This document shows positions 32,395 to 40,508 of a stretch of 58,062 nucleotides of DNA, in pieces. Under the pieces are notes generated by a model, which saw only the letters and a list, made by a program, of their open reading frames with translations, ran no database searches and was not told the origin of the DNA. This stretch comes from Chloroflexia bacterium (GTDB taxonomy: Bacteria > Chloroflexota > Chloroflexia > Thermomicrobiales > CFX8): the NCBI GenBank assembly GCA_030431755.1, contig JAUIIK010000014.1:1-58062 (forward strand), read 5' to 3'. Made by a program: the position numbers and the translations under genes. Within the stretch, counting starts at the first letter, position 1. Every line of letters starts with the position of its first letter.

Positions 32395-32625
32395 ATGACG
32401 ACATCAGCGGCGATGACGCAACAGTCACTGACGACGGCCGATCTCACAGAATCCGGGTTCGCCGTCGAACAGGTCGACCGGCTGGTCGCGTTGCGGGCCG
32501 ACCACAGCCCTTTCCGTGAGCAGTTCAGCGAGCGCGAGTACCGGCGGCTCAACTTCGTCCGTTGGCGGATTGACCACGGGCTGCTGCTTGCTGGCCCTGT
32601 CCGGGACAAGCGCGACCGCCGGTAG
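32395..32625 (+). CDS. Small orphan protein behind an SOS promoter
   Basis: A 76-aa basic-tailed protein. The core is TADLTESGFAVEQVDRLVAL, SPFREQFSEREYRRL and NFVRWRIDHGLLL, alignable with the 69-aa product at 23634 (GFxxEQVxxLxxL, SxFxEQF, [FV]xxWR). The C-terminus (GPVRDKRDRR) is Arg/Lys-rich, unlike the paralogue. ATG 32395 has AAGGAGAG upstream. The family is not known to me; mostly helical, no TM. The LexA box 180 bp upstream suggests a role in the damage response or a small regulator. Confidence 0.72.
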   Translation: MTTSAAMTQQSLTTADLTESGFAVEQVDRLVALRADHSPFREQFSEREYRRLNFVRWRIDHGLLLAGPVRDKRDRR

Positions 32626-33104
32626 CCCTTCATACATCAATGTTGGGTGTGTGATTCGAAATCCGGTTGAAGCGTTTCTGTTGCCAGGTTCGTGTCGTCG
32701 CAACCGGCGTCGTGTCGCCCCAAGGATTCCTGCCCCTGTAGCTGCGACGCGATGCGTCGCCATACCCGCCGCGCTCACTCTCGGAGGATGAGGAACTCAT
32801 CATCACGACTCCGTGTGACAGGAAGAACGCGGCTGTTTCTCCTCCGCACGTCGCCAAACAGCACCATGACGCACGTTCCGCTCCGAAGCTGGCATCCCGA
32901 GGGAGGCCGCGCGCCGAGGGATCTTCGACTGCCAGCGCCGCGCTCAGCTGAGGACTGCCCGGTTGCTTACTGTCTGCCACCCCGACATGTGGCAAGTGAG
33001 TGGTAAGATCCCCGTCCCTCGGGATGCCAGGAACGTTGCAGTCGTGTTTCGCGACGAGGTAGGGCATTCTCGACAGATCAATCCAAACAGCTCACGCCAC
33101 CGGT
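32626..33104. other. 479-bp gene-free region with a CATCCCG-family element
   Basis: Between the small SOS gene and the stop of the TetR gene. It contains one palindromic element (32890-33029). Short frames run through it in several directions, none with family similarity. Confidence 0.6.
32890..33029. repeat. CATCCCG-family palindromic element
   Basis: TGGCATCCCGAGGGAGGCC... and GCCGAGGGATCTT at the left; AAGATCCCCGTCCCTCGGGA then TGCCA at the right. The ends are inverted and match the family at 17362 and 47372, with a diverged centre. Confidence 0.55.
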
Positions 33105-33716
33105 CTACTCGGCCTTGATGCCTTTCCAAATAGTGTCGAGGACGCGCTCCGGGTAGTCCTCGGCGAACATGGCGTCCGAAGGCAGCTGGAAGAGCTTGTG
33201 GAAGATGATCCCGCCGGGGATCAAGTCGGCAATCAGATCGACATCGATGTCGGCGCGGATATCGCCGCGTTCGACGCCCCGCCGCAGGATCGCCTTGATC
33301 GATGCCTGACGCGGTTTCATCAGGTGCTCGCGGAAGGCGTCGAGGACAGCCGGGTTCGTCAGGGCCGTCCCGACGATCTGTCCCATCACCGGAAACATGA
33401 CAGCAGTGGCGGCCCGGCCGGCGAATGCCTGGCCAAGCAGCCGGAGGTCTTCCCACGTGTTCCCGGTATCCGGCACGTCGATGACAAGATCCATCTCGCC
33501 AAAGGCGGCAACCAGGATCTCCTCGACCGAGCTAAAACGCCGGTAGATCGTTGTCTTGCCGACGCCTGCGCGTTCGGCGATGCCCTCGATCGTCAGCGCC
33601 TGGTAGCCGGCTTCGGCGAGGAGCTCGACCGTCGCTTTGAGAATAGCCTTGTCGGCCCGAACGCTGCGGGGGCGTCCAGGCCGGCGTGGCGCTTGCGTTT
33701 CGCGGTTGCCGGTCAC
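33105..33716 (-). CDS. TetR/AcrR-family repressor
   Basis: A 203-aa regulator. The N-terminal HTH is ALTIEGIAERAGVGKTTIYR followed by RFSSVEEILVAAF, a strong TetR match; the rest is the helical ligand domain. GTG at 33714-33716 overlaps the end of the DHA2 exporter gene by 4 bp (GTGA), so the repressor is the second gene of the exporter operon. The threefold ACGTATCG array in front of the exporter is its likely operator; a drug-like ligand would release it. Confidence 0.92.
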   Translation of the reverse strand: MTGNRETQAPRRPGRPRSVRADKAILKATVELLAEAGYQALTIEGIAERAGVGKTTIYRRFSSVEEILVAAFGEMDLVIDVPDTGNTWEDLRLLGQAFAGRAATAVMFPVMGQIVGTALTNPAVLDAFREHLMKPRQASIKAILRRGVERGDIRADIDVDLIADLIPGGIIFHKLFQLPSDAMFAEDYPERVLDTIWKGIKAE

Positions 33717-35275
33717 GTCGTCACAGCCTCGGTTTCAGGTAGGTCGGCAATCTCCGTCGCCGCCTCATGCTCGCGAGCGGGCAGGAAGACCAGCGCGACA
33801 AGCGCGCCAGCGAAGGCAACAGCAGCGGCTGCGATGAATGCTACCCCCATCGCGTCAACGAAGCCCGCGTTCGCCGCATCTACTAACATCCGGCCTGGCT
33901 CGCCGCCGAGCCGGGCGGCGACGCCGAGCGCGCCACCGATCGAATCCTCCACCAGCGCCGCCTGCGGCTCCGGCAGCCCGCTCACACTCGCCGACATCTC
34001 GGAAGCATAGAAGGTCGAGAAGAGGCTGCCGAGGACCGCCACGCCCAGCGCGCCACCAACCTGCCGGGTCGTATCGTTGACCGCCGATCCGACGCCGGCG
34101 TTCGCCTCGGGGATAGCGCCCATGATCGCGTCAGTCGCCGGCGCCATCGTGTTGCCCATCCCGAAGCCAAAGAGCAGGAAGAGCAGGGCAATCGCCGGAT
34201 AGCCGCTCGACACCGTCAAGGTCGTGGCATAGAGCAACGCCAGCGCCACGACCGAGAGACCGCCGAAGACGACCAGCTTCGAGCCGAGCTTCTGGACCAG
34301 CCGCGTGCTCAGCCCGGTGCCGAGCCCGATGCCGATAGCGACCGGCAGCATCCGCAAACCAGCCTCGAAGGGCGTATAGCCAATGACGAACTGGAGATAC
34401 TGCGTCAGCAGGAAGATCGAGCCGAAGAGGGCAAAGAAGACGAGGCTGATCGACGCAGCGCCCGCCGTGAAACGCATATTGCGGAAGAAGTCGATCCGCA
34501 GCATCGGCTCCGGCGTGCGACGCTCCCACCAGATGAACGCGCCCAGCAGCACTACTGCGAGGACAAAGGCAACCAGCGTGCTCGGATCAAGCCAGCCGGT
34601 TTCCGGCGCTTCGATGATCCCGTGGAGCAGCGTCGCCAGCCCGGCGATCGAGAGGACGCCGCCGGGGATGTCAATGCGCGCCGCGTCCTTGTCCTGCGAC
34701 TCCGGGATCAGCCAGAGGCCGGCGATCAGCGCGCCGATGATGATCGGCACATTGACCAGGAAGATCGAGCCCCACCAGAAGTGGTCGAGCAACCAGCCTC
34801 CAGCGACCGGACCGAGCGGCACGCCGACGCCGGCCACCGCCGACCAGATGGCGATCGCCTTGGCCCGCTCCTCGCGTGGAAAGACATTGACCAGGATCGA
34901 GAGCGTCGCCGGCATGATCAACGCCCCGCCCACGCCCATGACCGAGCGCGCTGCGATGAGCGTTCCGGATGAATCGGCGTAGGCTGCGCCGAGCGAGGCC
35001 AGCCCGAAGATCGCGAAACCAGCATAGAGCGCCAGTTTGCGCCCGTAGCGGTCGCCCAGGCTACCCATCACCAGCAGCAGCCCGGCGAAGACGAGCACGT
35101 AGGAGTCGACGATCCACTGCAAGTCGCTGCCGGTCGCGTCAAGCTCCGTGACGAGCGTCGGCAGCGCGACATTCAGGATCGTGTTGTCAATCGAGATCAC
35201 CAACAAGCTGAGCGAGAGGACGACCAACGTCCACCAGCGCCGTTCATAACCCACCCGCGCATTGCTTGACGTCAT
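33713..35275 (-). CDS. DHA2-family multidrug exporter (EmrB/QacA type)
   Basis: A 520-aa MFS protein with 14 predicted TM segments. Family motifs: SLLVISIDNTILNVALPTLV (helix 1), GSLGDRYGRKLALYAGFAIF (loop A), GVGGALIMPATLSILVNVFP, and motif C in helix 5 (AVAGVGVPLGPVAGGWLL). Length and 14-TM layout fit the EmrB/QacA subfamily, which exports lipophilic cations and antibiotics with proton exchange. ATG 35275. First gene of a two-gene operon with tetR. Confidence 0.94.
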   Translation of the reverse strand: MTSSNARVGYERRWWTLVVLSLSLLVISIDNTILNVALPTLVTELDATGSDLQWIVDSYVLVFAGLLLVMGSLGDRYGRKLALYAGFAIFGLASLGAAYADSSGTLIAARSVMGVGGALIMPATLSILVNVFPREERAKAIAIWSAVAGVGVPLGPVAGGWLLDHFWWGSIFLVNVPIIIGALIAGLWLIPESQDKDAARIDIPGGVLSIAGLATLLHGIIEAPETGWLDPSTLVAFVLAVVLLGAFIWWERRTPEPMLRIDFFRNMRFTAGAASISLVFFALFGSIFLLTQYLQFVIGYTPFEAGLRMLPVAIGIGLGTGLSTRLVQKLGSKLVVFGGLSVVALALLYATTLTVSSGYPAIALLFLLFGFGMGNTMAPATDAIMGAIPEANAGVGSAVNDTTRQVGGALGVAVLGSLFSTFYASEMSASVSGLPEPQAALVEDSIGGALGVAARLGGEPGRMLVDAANAGFVDAMGVAFIAAAAVAFAGALVALVFLPAREHEAATEIADLPETEAVTT

Positions 35276-35304
35276 TGGCGGCTCCTTCTCTATGTGAGCA
35301 GTTT

Positions 35305-35354
35305 CGATACTTCTACGTATCGCTATCTTTACGTATCGTAACGTTGACGTATCG
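35305..35354 (-). promoter_or_regulatory. Iterated operator for the TetR repressor: three ACGTATCG units at 16-bp spacing
   Basis: ACGTATCG occurs at 35315-35322, 35331-35338 and 35347-35354, exactly 16 bp apart. The first is also half of an inverted repeat, CGATAC-ttctac-GTATCG (35305-35322). The array lies 30-79 bp upstream of the exporter start codon, where the promoter must be. TetR-family proteins bind such partially symmetrical sites, often cooperatively. Confidence 0.65.
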
Positions 35355-35416
35355 TATTGTCAAGCGCCGCCGGCACATAGCGCTGAGGCGAAGCGAACAC
35401 TGAACATGCACAACAC

Positions 35417-35452
35417 AAAGCCCCCGCCCGGCTCGCGCCGGACGAGGGCTTT
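35417..35452. terminator. GC-rich hairpin with A and T flanks, bidirectional-terminator-like
   Basis: AAAGCCC(CCG)CCCGGC-tcgc-GCCGG(ACGA)GGGCTTT: a long imperfect stem ending in AAAG / CTTT. It lies between the exporter operon's promoter region and the stop codon of the YciI-like gene (35516), both on the minus strand; it most likely terminates the YciI-like transcript. Confidence 0.5.
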
Positions 35453-35515
35453 AGTGAAGAGGACACACGCCGCTCAGGCTGCCACTGTGCCCTCTTCCCT
35501 GTTACCTCTTCCCTA

Positions 35516-35860
35516 CTACTCGAACTCCATCACCGGCCGCACCTCGATGGTGCCATCCTTCGCGCCGGGGATATCCTTGGCGGTCTCGATAGCCTTGTCG
35601 AGGTCGTCGGCTTCGATGATGTAGAAGCCGCCGAGGTGCTCCTTCGTCTCAGCGAACGGGCCGTCGGTGACGAGCGTCTCGCCGTCGCGCACGCGGACGG
35701 AGGTGGCGGTGCCAACCGGCAGCAGGGCGTCGCCGCCACGGATGACGCTGCCCCACTTTTCGCCGAATGCCATGTAGTCCTGGAACTGCTGGTTGCCCTC
35801 CGGCGTGTCGGGCTGCGGGTCGGTGTGGTGGTTCGTGTAAATCAGGCAAGCGTAGCGCAT
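35516..35860 (-). CDS. YCII-related (DGPF-domain) protein
   Basis: A 114-aa protein of the YciI-like ferredoxin fold. MRYACLIYTNHHTDPQPDTP, ATSVRVRDGETLVTDGPFAE then TKEHLGGFYIIEADDLDKAI and the end EVRPVMEF are textbook for this group, in which the D-G-P-F motif gives the family name. Many genomes pair it with an ECF sigma factor; none is seen here. ATG 35860 follows GGGAG. Biochemical function unknown. Confidence 0.92.
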   Translation of the reverse strand: MRYACLIYTNHHTDPQPDTPEGNQQFQDYMAFGEKWGSVIRGGDALLPVGTATSVRVRDGETLVTDGPFAETKEHLGGFYIIEADDLDKAIETAKDIPGAKDGTIEVRPVMEFE

Positions 35861-36236
35861 GGTAATGGGTCTCCCTTCGATAGACCAGCGCGATCATCGG
35901 CCGGCTCCCGGCCTTCATACTATTGTCGAACGGCAGCGCGCGATTTCGACATCAAACGACACCGATTTCGAAAATTCGTTCGAATTGTACGAACAGGCCG
36001 GGCCGGCGGTAGCGGAGCGCCTCACCAATCAGGCGCACCATGCCGGTCAGCGACGATAACGCGGCACGAGCGCGGGCAGCAGCTCGCGTCGCGCAATAGG
36101 AGCGAGGGCCGCTATACCGTTTCATCTTGTTGGCGGCATGAACTGACAGGCGTCAGTAGGGACGTGGACCCAAGGGTGCACACCTCTACAGCAAGCGCGA
36201 CAATCTCACCGTGAAACGGTGGTAGAGAATACGGGG
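35861..36236. other. 376-bp gene-free region upstream of the YciI-like gene
   Basis: Holds an AT-rich core (around 35965-35995) unlike its surroundings, with nested inverted repeats AATTCG-tt-CGAATT and GTTCG-aattgta-CGAAC, and farther on a small repeat CTGAC-aggc-GTCAG. Probably contains the promoter of the YciI-like gene. No credible open frame. Confidence 0.5.
35973..35994 (-). promoter_or_regulatory. AT-rich nested palindromes, candidate operator of the YciI-like gene
   Basis: AATTCG-tt-CGAATT (35973-35986) overlaps GTTCG-aattgta-CGAAC (35978-35994). On the minus strand a TACAAT that could serve as a -10 lies within (reverse of 35985-35990). It is 113 bp from the start codon of the YciI-like gene. 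No regulator is adjacent. Confidence 0.35.
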
Positions 36237-36407
36237 TTAGAGGCTCCCGGTCTGGAAGGTGAAGACGAAGTAGGCGACGACGAGCGCCATCGAGAGGGCG
36301 GTCGCGGCAATACCGGAGATAACCGGGTCCTTGTCGCGCCGGCGGAGCAGCCCGAAGAGGCCCATGCCAATGAAGAAGGGAACGATTACTGGGACATACG
36401 CGGTCAT
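36237..36407 (-). CDS. Small two-TM membrane protein, hypothetical
   Basis: A 56-aa protein: YVPVIVPFFIGMGLFGLL, a basic loop RRRDKDP and a second helix IAATALSMALVVAYFVFTF. ATG 36407 is chosen because GGGAGGG stands at the right distance; the open frame starts at 36431. The positively charged loop between the helices suggests a hairpin with both ends outside. No family recognised. Confidence 0.62.
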   Translation of the reverse strand: MTAYVPVIVPFFIGMGLFGLLRRRDKDPVISGIAATALSMALVVAYFVFTFQTGSL

Positions 36408-36549
36408 GCTTGAGCCCTCCCTGAGGCGCAACTCCGGATCACTCTCTCAGTGTAGGGACCGACACCGCGCCTGGGTGATCGCCCATTCGTCCCGTTTCGG
36501 AGACTAGAATACGTACAAGAGACCTGCATCTAGATATGAGGAAGAGCAC

Positions 36550-37380
36550 ATGACAACGTCATCGCTACGTCCCGATCCGATCGAGCTGGGACACGAATGG
36601 CGGCGCATCGTCGAGGAAGAATACGAACAGGTCGAGTCGATCCGCGAGTGGCGCGACGAGGACCACTACGAGCCCGTCGCCCACCACTTCGCCGCCGATC
36701 CCTATCGCGAAGACGATGAGATCGTCAACCGGCTCAAGTCATTTGCCGGTCCGGAGACGACCTGGCTCGACATCGGCGCTGGTGGCGGGCGCAACGCCTT
36801 CCCGCTCGCCCTGGTCAGCAGGCAGGTAATCGCCGTCGAGCCGAGCGCCGGCATGCGCGGCGTCCTTGCGAACCAAGCCGAAGAGCATGGCATCACGAAT
36901 GTCGCGGTTCACGACTACCACTGGCCGGATGGCGCGGACCAGCTCAGCGCCGATATCTCGCTCAACGCCCATGTTGGCTACGACATCCGCAACATCAATG
37001 AATTCATCGACGGCCTCGAACGCGCCAGCCGCTCGCTTTGCATCACGTTGTTGATGGATCGCTCGCCCAGCGGCGGCTTCGTGCGGCTCTGGGAGCAGGT
37101 CCACGGCTTCAAGCGCCAGCAGCTACCGGCCATGCGCGAGTTCCTGCACCTGCTGCTGGCCCGCGGCGTCTCGCCCGAAGTCGAGCTTTACCCGAGAAAG
37201 CATCGCGAGTGGGCCGAGGGTGATCTCATCCGCAGCGCCCGCCAGCGGCTCTGGCTGGTCGAAGGCTCCGAGAAGGACGGCAAACTCCAGCAGCTTCTGG
37301 CAGAAGAGCGCGCCGCCGGGGTCAACGACTACCAGCAGCCGACGATGATCGCGCTCATCCGCTGGACACCTAGCGAGTAG
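36550..37380 (+). CDS. SAM-dependent methyltransferase (class I)
   Basis: A 276-aa protein. Residues 72-82 are the SAM-binding motif I, WLDIGAGGGRN, followed by the acidic end of strand 2 (VIAVEPSAGM) and a later strand LSADISLNAHVGYDI. The segment LCITLLMDRSP takes the post-catalytic strand position. Substrate unknown. ATG 36550 follows GAGGAAGAG. Confidence 0.85.
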   Translation: MTTSSLRPDPIELGHEWRRIVEEEYEQVESIREWRDEDHYEPVAHHFAADPYREDDEIVNRLKSFAGPETTWLDIGAGGGRNAFPLALVSRQVIAVEPSAGMRGVLANQAEEHGITNVAVHDYHWPDGADQLSADISLNAHVGYDIRNINEFIDGLERASRSLCITLLMDRSPSGGFVRLWEQVHGFKRQQLPAMREFLHLLLARGVSPEVELYPRKHREWAEGDLIRSARQRLWLVEGSEKDGKLQQLLAEERAAGVNDYQQPTMIALIRWTPSE

Positions 37381-37435
37381 CCCGAACCTGCGGGACGGCC
37401 GGCACGGAGTCCGGTATCCAGCAGCCGGCAGGCGC

Positions 37436-40255
37436 TCACTCGCCGCTGACGATGCGGAGACGCGGAGTTTCGGGGAAGCGCACGACCGCGGCCAGGTCGC
37501 CGGACTCGATGTAGGCATCGATGTCGGCCGCCGAGAGCGGGCGGGCAATGAGATAGCCCTGGCCGAGCTCCGCGCCGAGCGAATCGAGGTCGCTCCATTG
37601 CCCGCGCGTTTCGATGCCCTCGGCCGTGACTTCGAGATTGAAGGAGTGGGCCAGCGAGACGACCGCGTTGACCAGCGAGGTCTCATCGGCGCGAATGCCG
37701 AGCCCACTAACGAATGAGCGGTCGATCTTGATGCCCGAGACTGGAAACTCGCGCAAGTAGGCTAGCGCGGAATAGCCGGTGCCGAAGTCATCAATGATGA
37801 CCTTCGCGCCAAGCTGCGCGATCTGCTCCAGCCGCTTGCCGGCCATCGAGACATCCCGCATCGTATGGTTCTCGGTAATCTCGAGCGTCAGGTATTCCGC
37901 CGACAGACCGCTCTGGCGCAACGCATGTGAGATGTCGTCGATGAGCGTCGGTTGCTCGACATGCTTGGGCGTGATGTTGACGCTGATCGACAAATCGGAC
38001 CAGCCCTCGCGCCCCTTGAGCCGCTCGCGCCAGCCGGCAACTTGACGGCAGGCAGTGTTCAGCACCCAGCGGTCGATCTGCATCATCAGCCCGGCTTCCT
38101 CCGCCGTTTGCAGAAAATCCGAGGGCGGCAGCTCGCCGCGCTCGGGGTGCATCCAGCGCAACAGCGCCTCGAAACCGGTGATGCGCCCTGCGCCAATCGA
38201 GACAATCGGCTGGTAATAGACTTCCATCTGCCCATCGCGCAGCGCCGCCCGCAGCTCGGTTTCGAGGCCCAGCCGGTTCCACTGGTGGACGAGCATCGAC
38301 GTATCGAAGATCGCCGCCCTGGAACGCCCGCGGCTCTTGGCCCAGTACATGGCGATGTCCGCATCGCGCAGGAATTCGTCCGGCGAGGAGTCGCCCGGTG
38401 TCGATGTGCGAACGCCGACGCTGGCGGTCACGACAACCTCCTGGCCAGTCACGACCATCGGCTGCCGAATCTCGTCGATGATGCGCTCGGCGACGAAGAG
38501 GACGGTATCGGGACTCTCGACGCTTTCGATGACGACGACGAACTCGTCGCCGCCGAGCCGCCCGGCGGTGTCGCCCGGCCGGAGGTTGGCTTCCAGCCGC
38601 TGGGCCACCGCCTCCAACACGCGGTCGCCGGCCTCGTGGCCGAGCGTGTCATTGATGATCTTGAAGCCATCGAGGTCGATGAACAGCACCCCGACCAGCT
38701 TGTCTTCCCTCGCGACTCGCGACAGGCTGTGGCGCAGGCGGTCGAGCAGCAGGGCGCGGTTGGGCAGCCCGGTCAGGGTGTCGTAGAAGGCGTAGTGCTC
38801 GAGCTGCGACTCCAGCTGCTTCTGCTGGGTAACGTCAGCGATGACGCCCTGCCAACGCAACGGCCCGCCATTGTCGTCGCCAATGATGACCGCCTCGTCA
38901 CGCACCCAGACGATCTCCCCGGAGGCGCGCCGTAAGCGGTACTCGGCGGCGAAGTTCCCGTAGAGCTGAGCCGCCCGGCGATGCGTCATCAAGACATGTT
39001 CCTGATCCTCGACGTGGATCAGTTCCGCCCAGATCGGCGGCTCGTCCGAGCAGATGGCCTCCGCGTCGTAGCCGAGAAGATCTTGCACTTGCGGACTCAC
39101 GTAGATCGGCTCAAGCTCGTCGGACCACTTGCGGATGTAGGTGACAGCCGGCATCTGTTCGATCAGCGTGCGGTAGCGCGCCTCGGCCGCCCGCAGCAAG
39201 CGCTCAGCACGGTCCTGTTCAGTAATGTCGCGGACGATGACCAGCCAGTGGCCGCTGGTTCGCGAGCCATTTTCATTGACGGCGGAGAGGCGCGTTTCCA
39301 GCACACGGTTTGACCCGGCGCTCACGGCGTCCGGAACCTCAATCCGCATGTTCGCCGTCAACTCGTCCGTAATCTGGAGCGCGGCAAGCGCCGGCACGGC
39401 CTCGTCAAGCTGGCTGCCAAGGACCGTCCGCCCGTCGAAGTCGAGCAGCGTGGCGGCGGCGGTGTTGTAATCGACGATGCGTTGGTAGTGGTCGAGCGCG
39501 ATCACTCCGTCGCTCATGCCCTCGATACTGCGCGCGCGGGGGAGCGGCCGGATATCGAGCAGGTGCCAGCGCCACAGCCCCCAGGCCAGCAGGAGACCGC
39601 TGAAGGCAACCGCCAGCGGCGTTGGGTCGACCGTCGTCGGACCGCCGAGCAGCAAATAGCCGATGTTTGTCAGCCACGGCACCTGCAAGCCGATGATCAT
39701 CAGAAGCGCGTGCCGCCGGTAGAGCCGCATCGCACGGGCGAACATCACGACGAGCGCGATGTTGCTCCCGAGCAGCGCAGAATAGGAGTAGACAGTGTGT
39801 ATCCAGAACCACGGCCCGCGCTCGACAACCAGGCCGGTGGGCGACGCATCGGCGTCGAATGACACTGCAGACCAGTGCAAACCCTGATAGGAGGTCGTCC
39901 AGATCAAGGCGATGGTGATGGCTGGCACAACCATGACCGCCGCGATTGTTCGGCGCGAGAGCCAGCGGCGTTTCGATGACAGGCTCACGGCGAAGAGCAA
40001 CCACACCGGCGGCAGCACCGCGATGCCGATGTATTCGATGCGGCCGGAATAGAGTTTGAGCGTCAACGTCGGCAGCAGGAGCCCCAGCGCCGACCCGGTC
40101 AACCAGAAGCAGGCGGCGAACAACACCGCGCCGAAGAGCCGCCCATCGAGCCCGCCGCGCTTCCAAGCCCGGGTTCCAGCAACCAGCAACACGATGGTCG
40201 CCAGCAGCATCAGGAATGCGGCAATATGAACCTGCGACGAGTGACCCACGCGCAC
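37436..40255 (-). CDS. Membrane PAS-GGDEF-EAL cyclic-di-GMP signalling protein
   Basis: A 939-aa protein. Residues 8-235 form about seven TM helices like the N-terminal 7TM sensor of histidine kinases; two PAS domains follow (about 240-355 and 365-480). The diguanylate cyclase has an intact GGDEF at 568-572 with an RxxD inhibitory site (RPGD) five residues before it. The phosphodiesterase has EAL at 696-698 (FEALLRW) and the downstream SVNITPKH, LEITE, DDFGTGYSAL, KIDRSF and TAEGIE motifs, so both activities look possible. GTG 40255 is taken; GTG 40249 is an alternative. It sets c-di-GMP level in response to an unknown cue. Confidence 0.94.
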   Translation of the reverse strand: MRVGHSSQVHIAAFLMLLATIVLLVAGTRAWKRGGLDGRLFGAVLFAACFWLTGSALGLLLPTLTLKLYSGRIEYIGIAVLPPVWLLFAVSLSSKRRWLSRRTIAAVMVVPAITIALIWTTSYQGLHWSAVSFDADASPTGLVVERGPWFWIHTVYSYSALLGSNIALVVMFARAMRLYRRHALLMIIGLQVPWLTNIGYLLLGGPTTVDPTPLAVAFSGLLLAWGLWRWHLLDIRPLPRARSIEGMSDGVIALDHYQRIVDYNTAAATLLDFDGRTVLGSQLDEAVPALAALQITDELTANMRIEVPDAVSAGSNRVLETRLSAVNENGSRTSGHWLVIVRDITEQDRAERLLRAAEARYRTLIEQMPAVTYIRKWSDELEPIYVSPQVQDLLGYDAEAICSDEPPIWAELIHVEDQEHVLMTHRRAAQLYGNFAAEYRLRRASGEIVWVRDEAVIIGDDNGGPLRWQGVIADVTQQKQLESQLEHYAFYDTLTGLPNRALLLDRLRHSLSRVAREDKLVGVLFIDLDGFKIINDTLGHEAGDRVLEAVAQRLEANLRPGDTAGRLGGDEFVVVIESVESPDTVLFVAERIIDEIRQPMVVTGQEVVVTASVGVRTSTPGDSSPDEFLRDADIAMYWAKSRGRSRAAIFDTSMLVHQWNRLGLETELRAALRDGQMEVYYQPIVSIGAGRITGFEALLRWMHPERGELPPSDFLQTAEEAGLMMQIDRWVLNTACRQVAGWRERLKGREGWSDLSISVNITPKHVEQPTLIDDISHALRQSGLSAEYLTLEITENHTMRDVSMAGKRLEQIAQLGAKVIIDDFGTGYSALAYLREFPVSGIKIDRSFVSGLGIRADETSLVNAVVSLAHSFNLEVTAEGIETRGQWSDLDSLGAELGQGYLIARPLSAADIDAYIESGDLAAVVRFPETPRLRIVSGE

Positions 40256-40508
40256 GCACCTCTACAGCGGTTTGCGACCGCCCACGCAATGGACTATCCG
40301 CTCCCGAATGCCCCTTACCGGGCGGTCTAGACCCGCACGATAACCCGCCGGAGCACTTGAAACCAAGATACCATGCGTACAGGTTCTTACGATATCATAG
40401 CGAGAATTTGAATGCCCGAACCCCTGTCTGCGACGCAATCTACTTGGAGCAGGCTACGCGCCTCGCGCCTGCGCGGCAGATGCGAGACGCGATGTTCTGC
40501 GTGCGACT
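40256..40508. other. 253-bp spacer between the c-di-GMP gene and the clostripain-like gene
   Basis: Both neighbours are transcribed leftward, so it holds the 3' end of the 40509 gene and the promoter of the GGDEF-EAL gene. A locally AT-rich stretch (40365-40415) is the likely promoter zone. No further feature seen. Confidence 0.4.

Noticed and set aside
35305-35354. Three regularly spaced repeats considered as a CRISPR remnant
   Set aside because: Units are 8 bp with 8-bp gaps, there are no cas genes, and the position before an exporter operon with its tetR explains them as operators.
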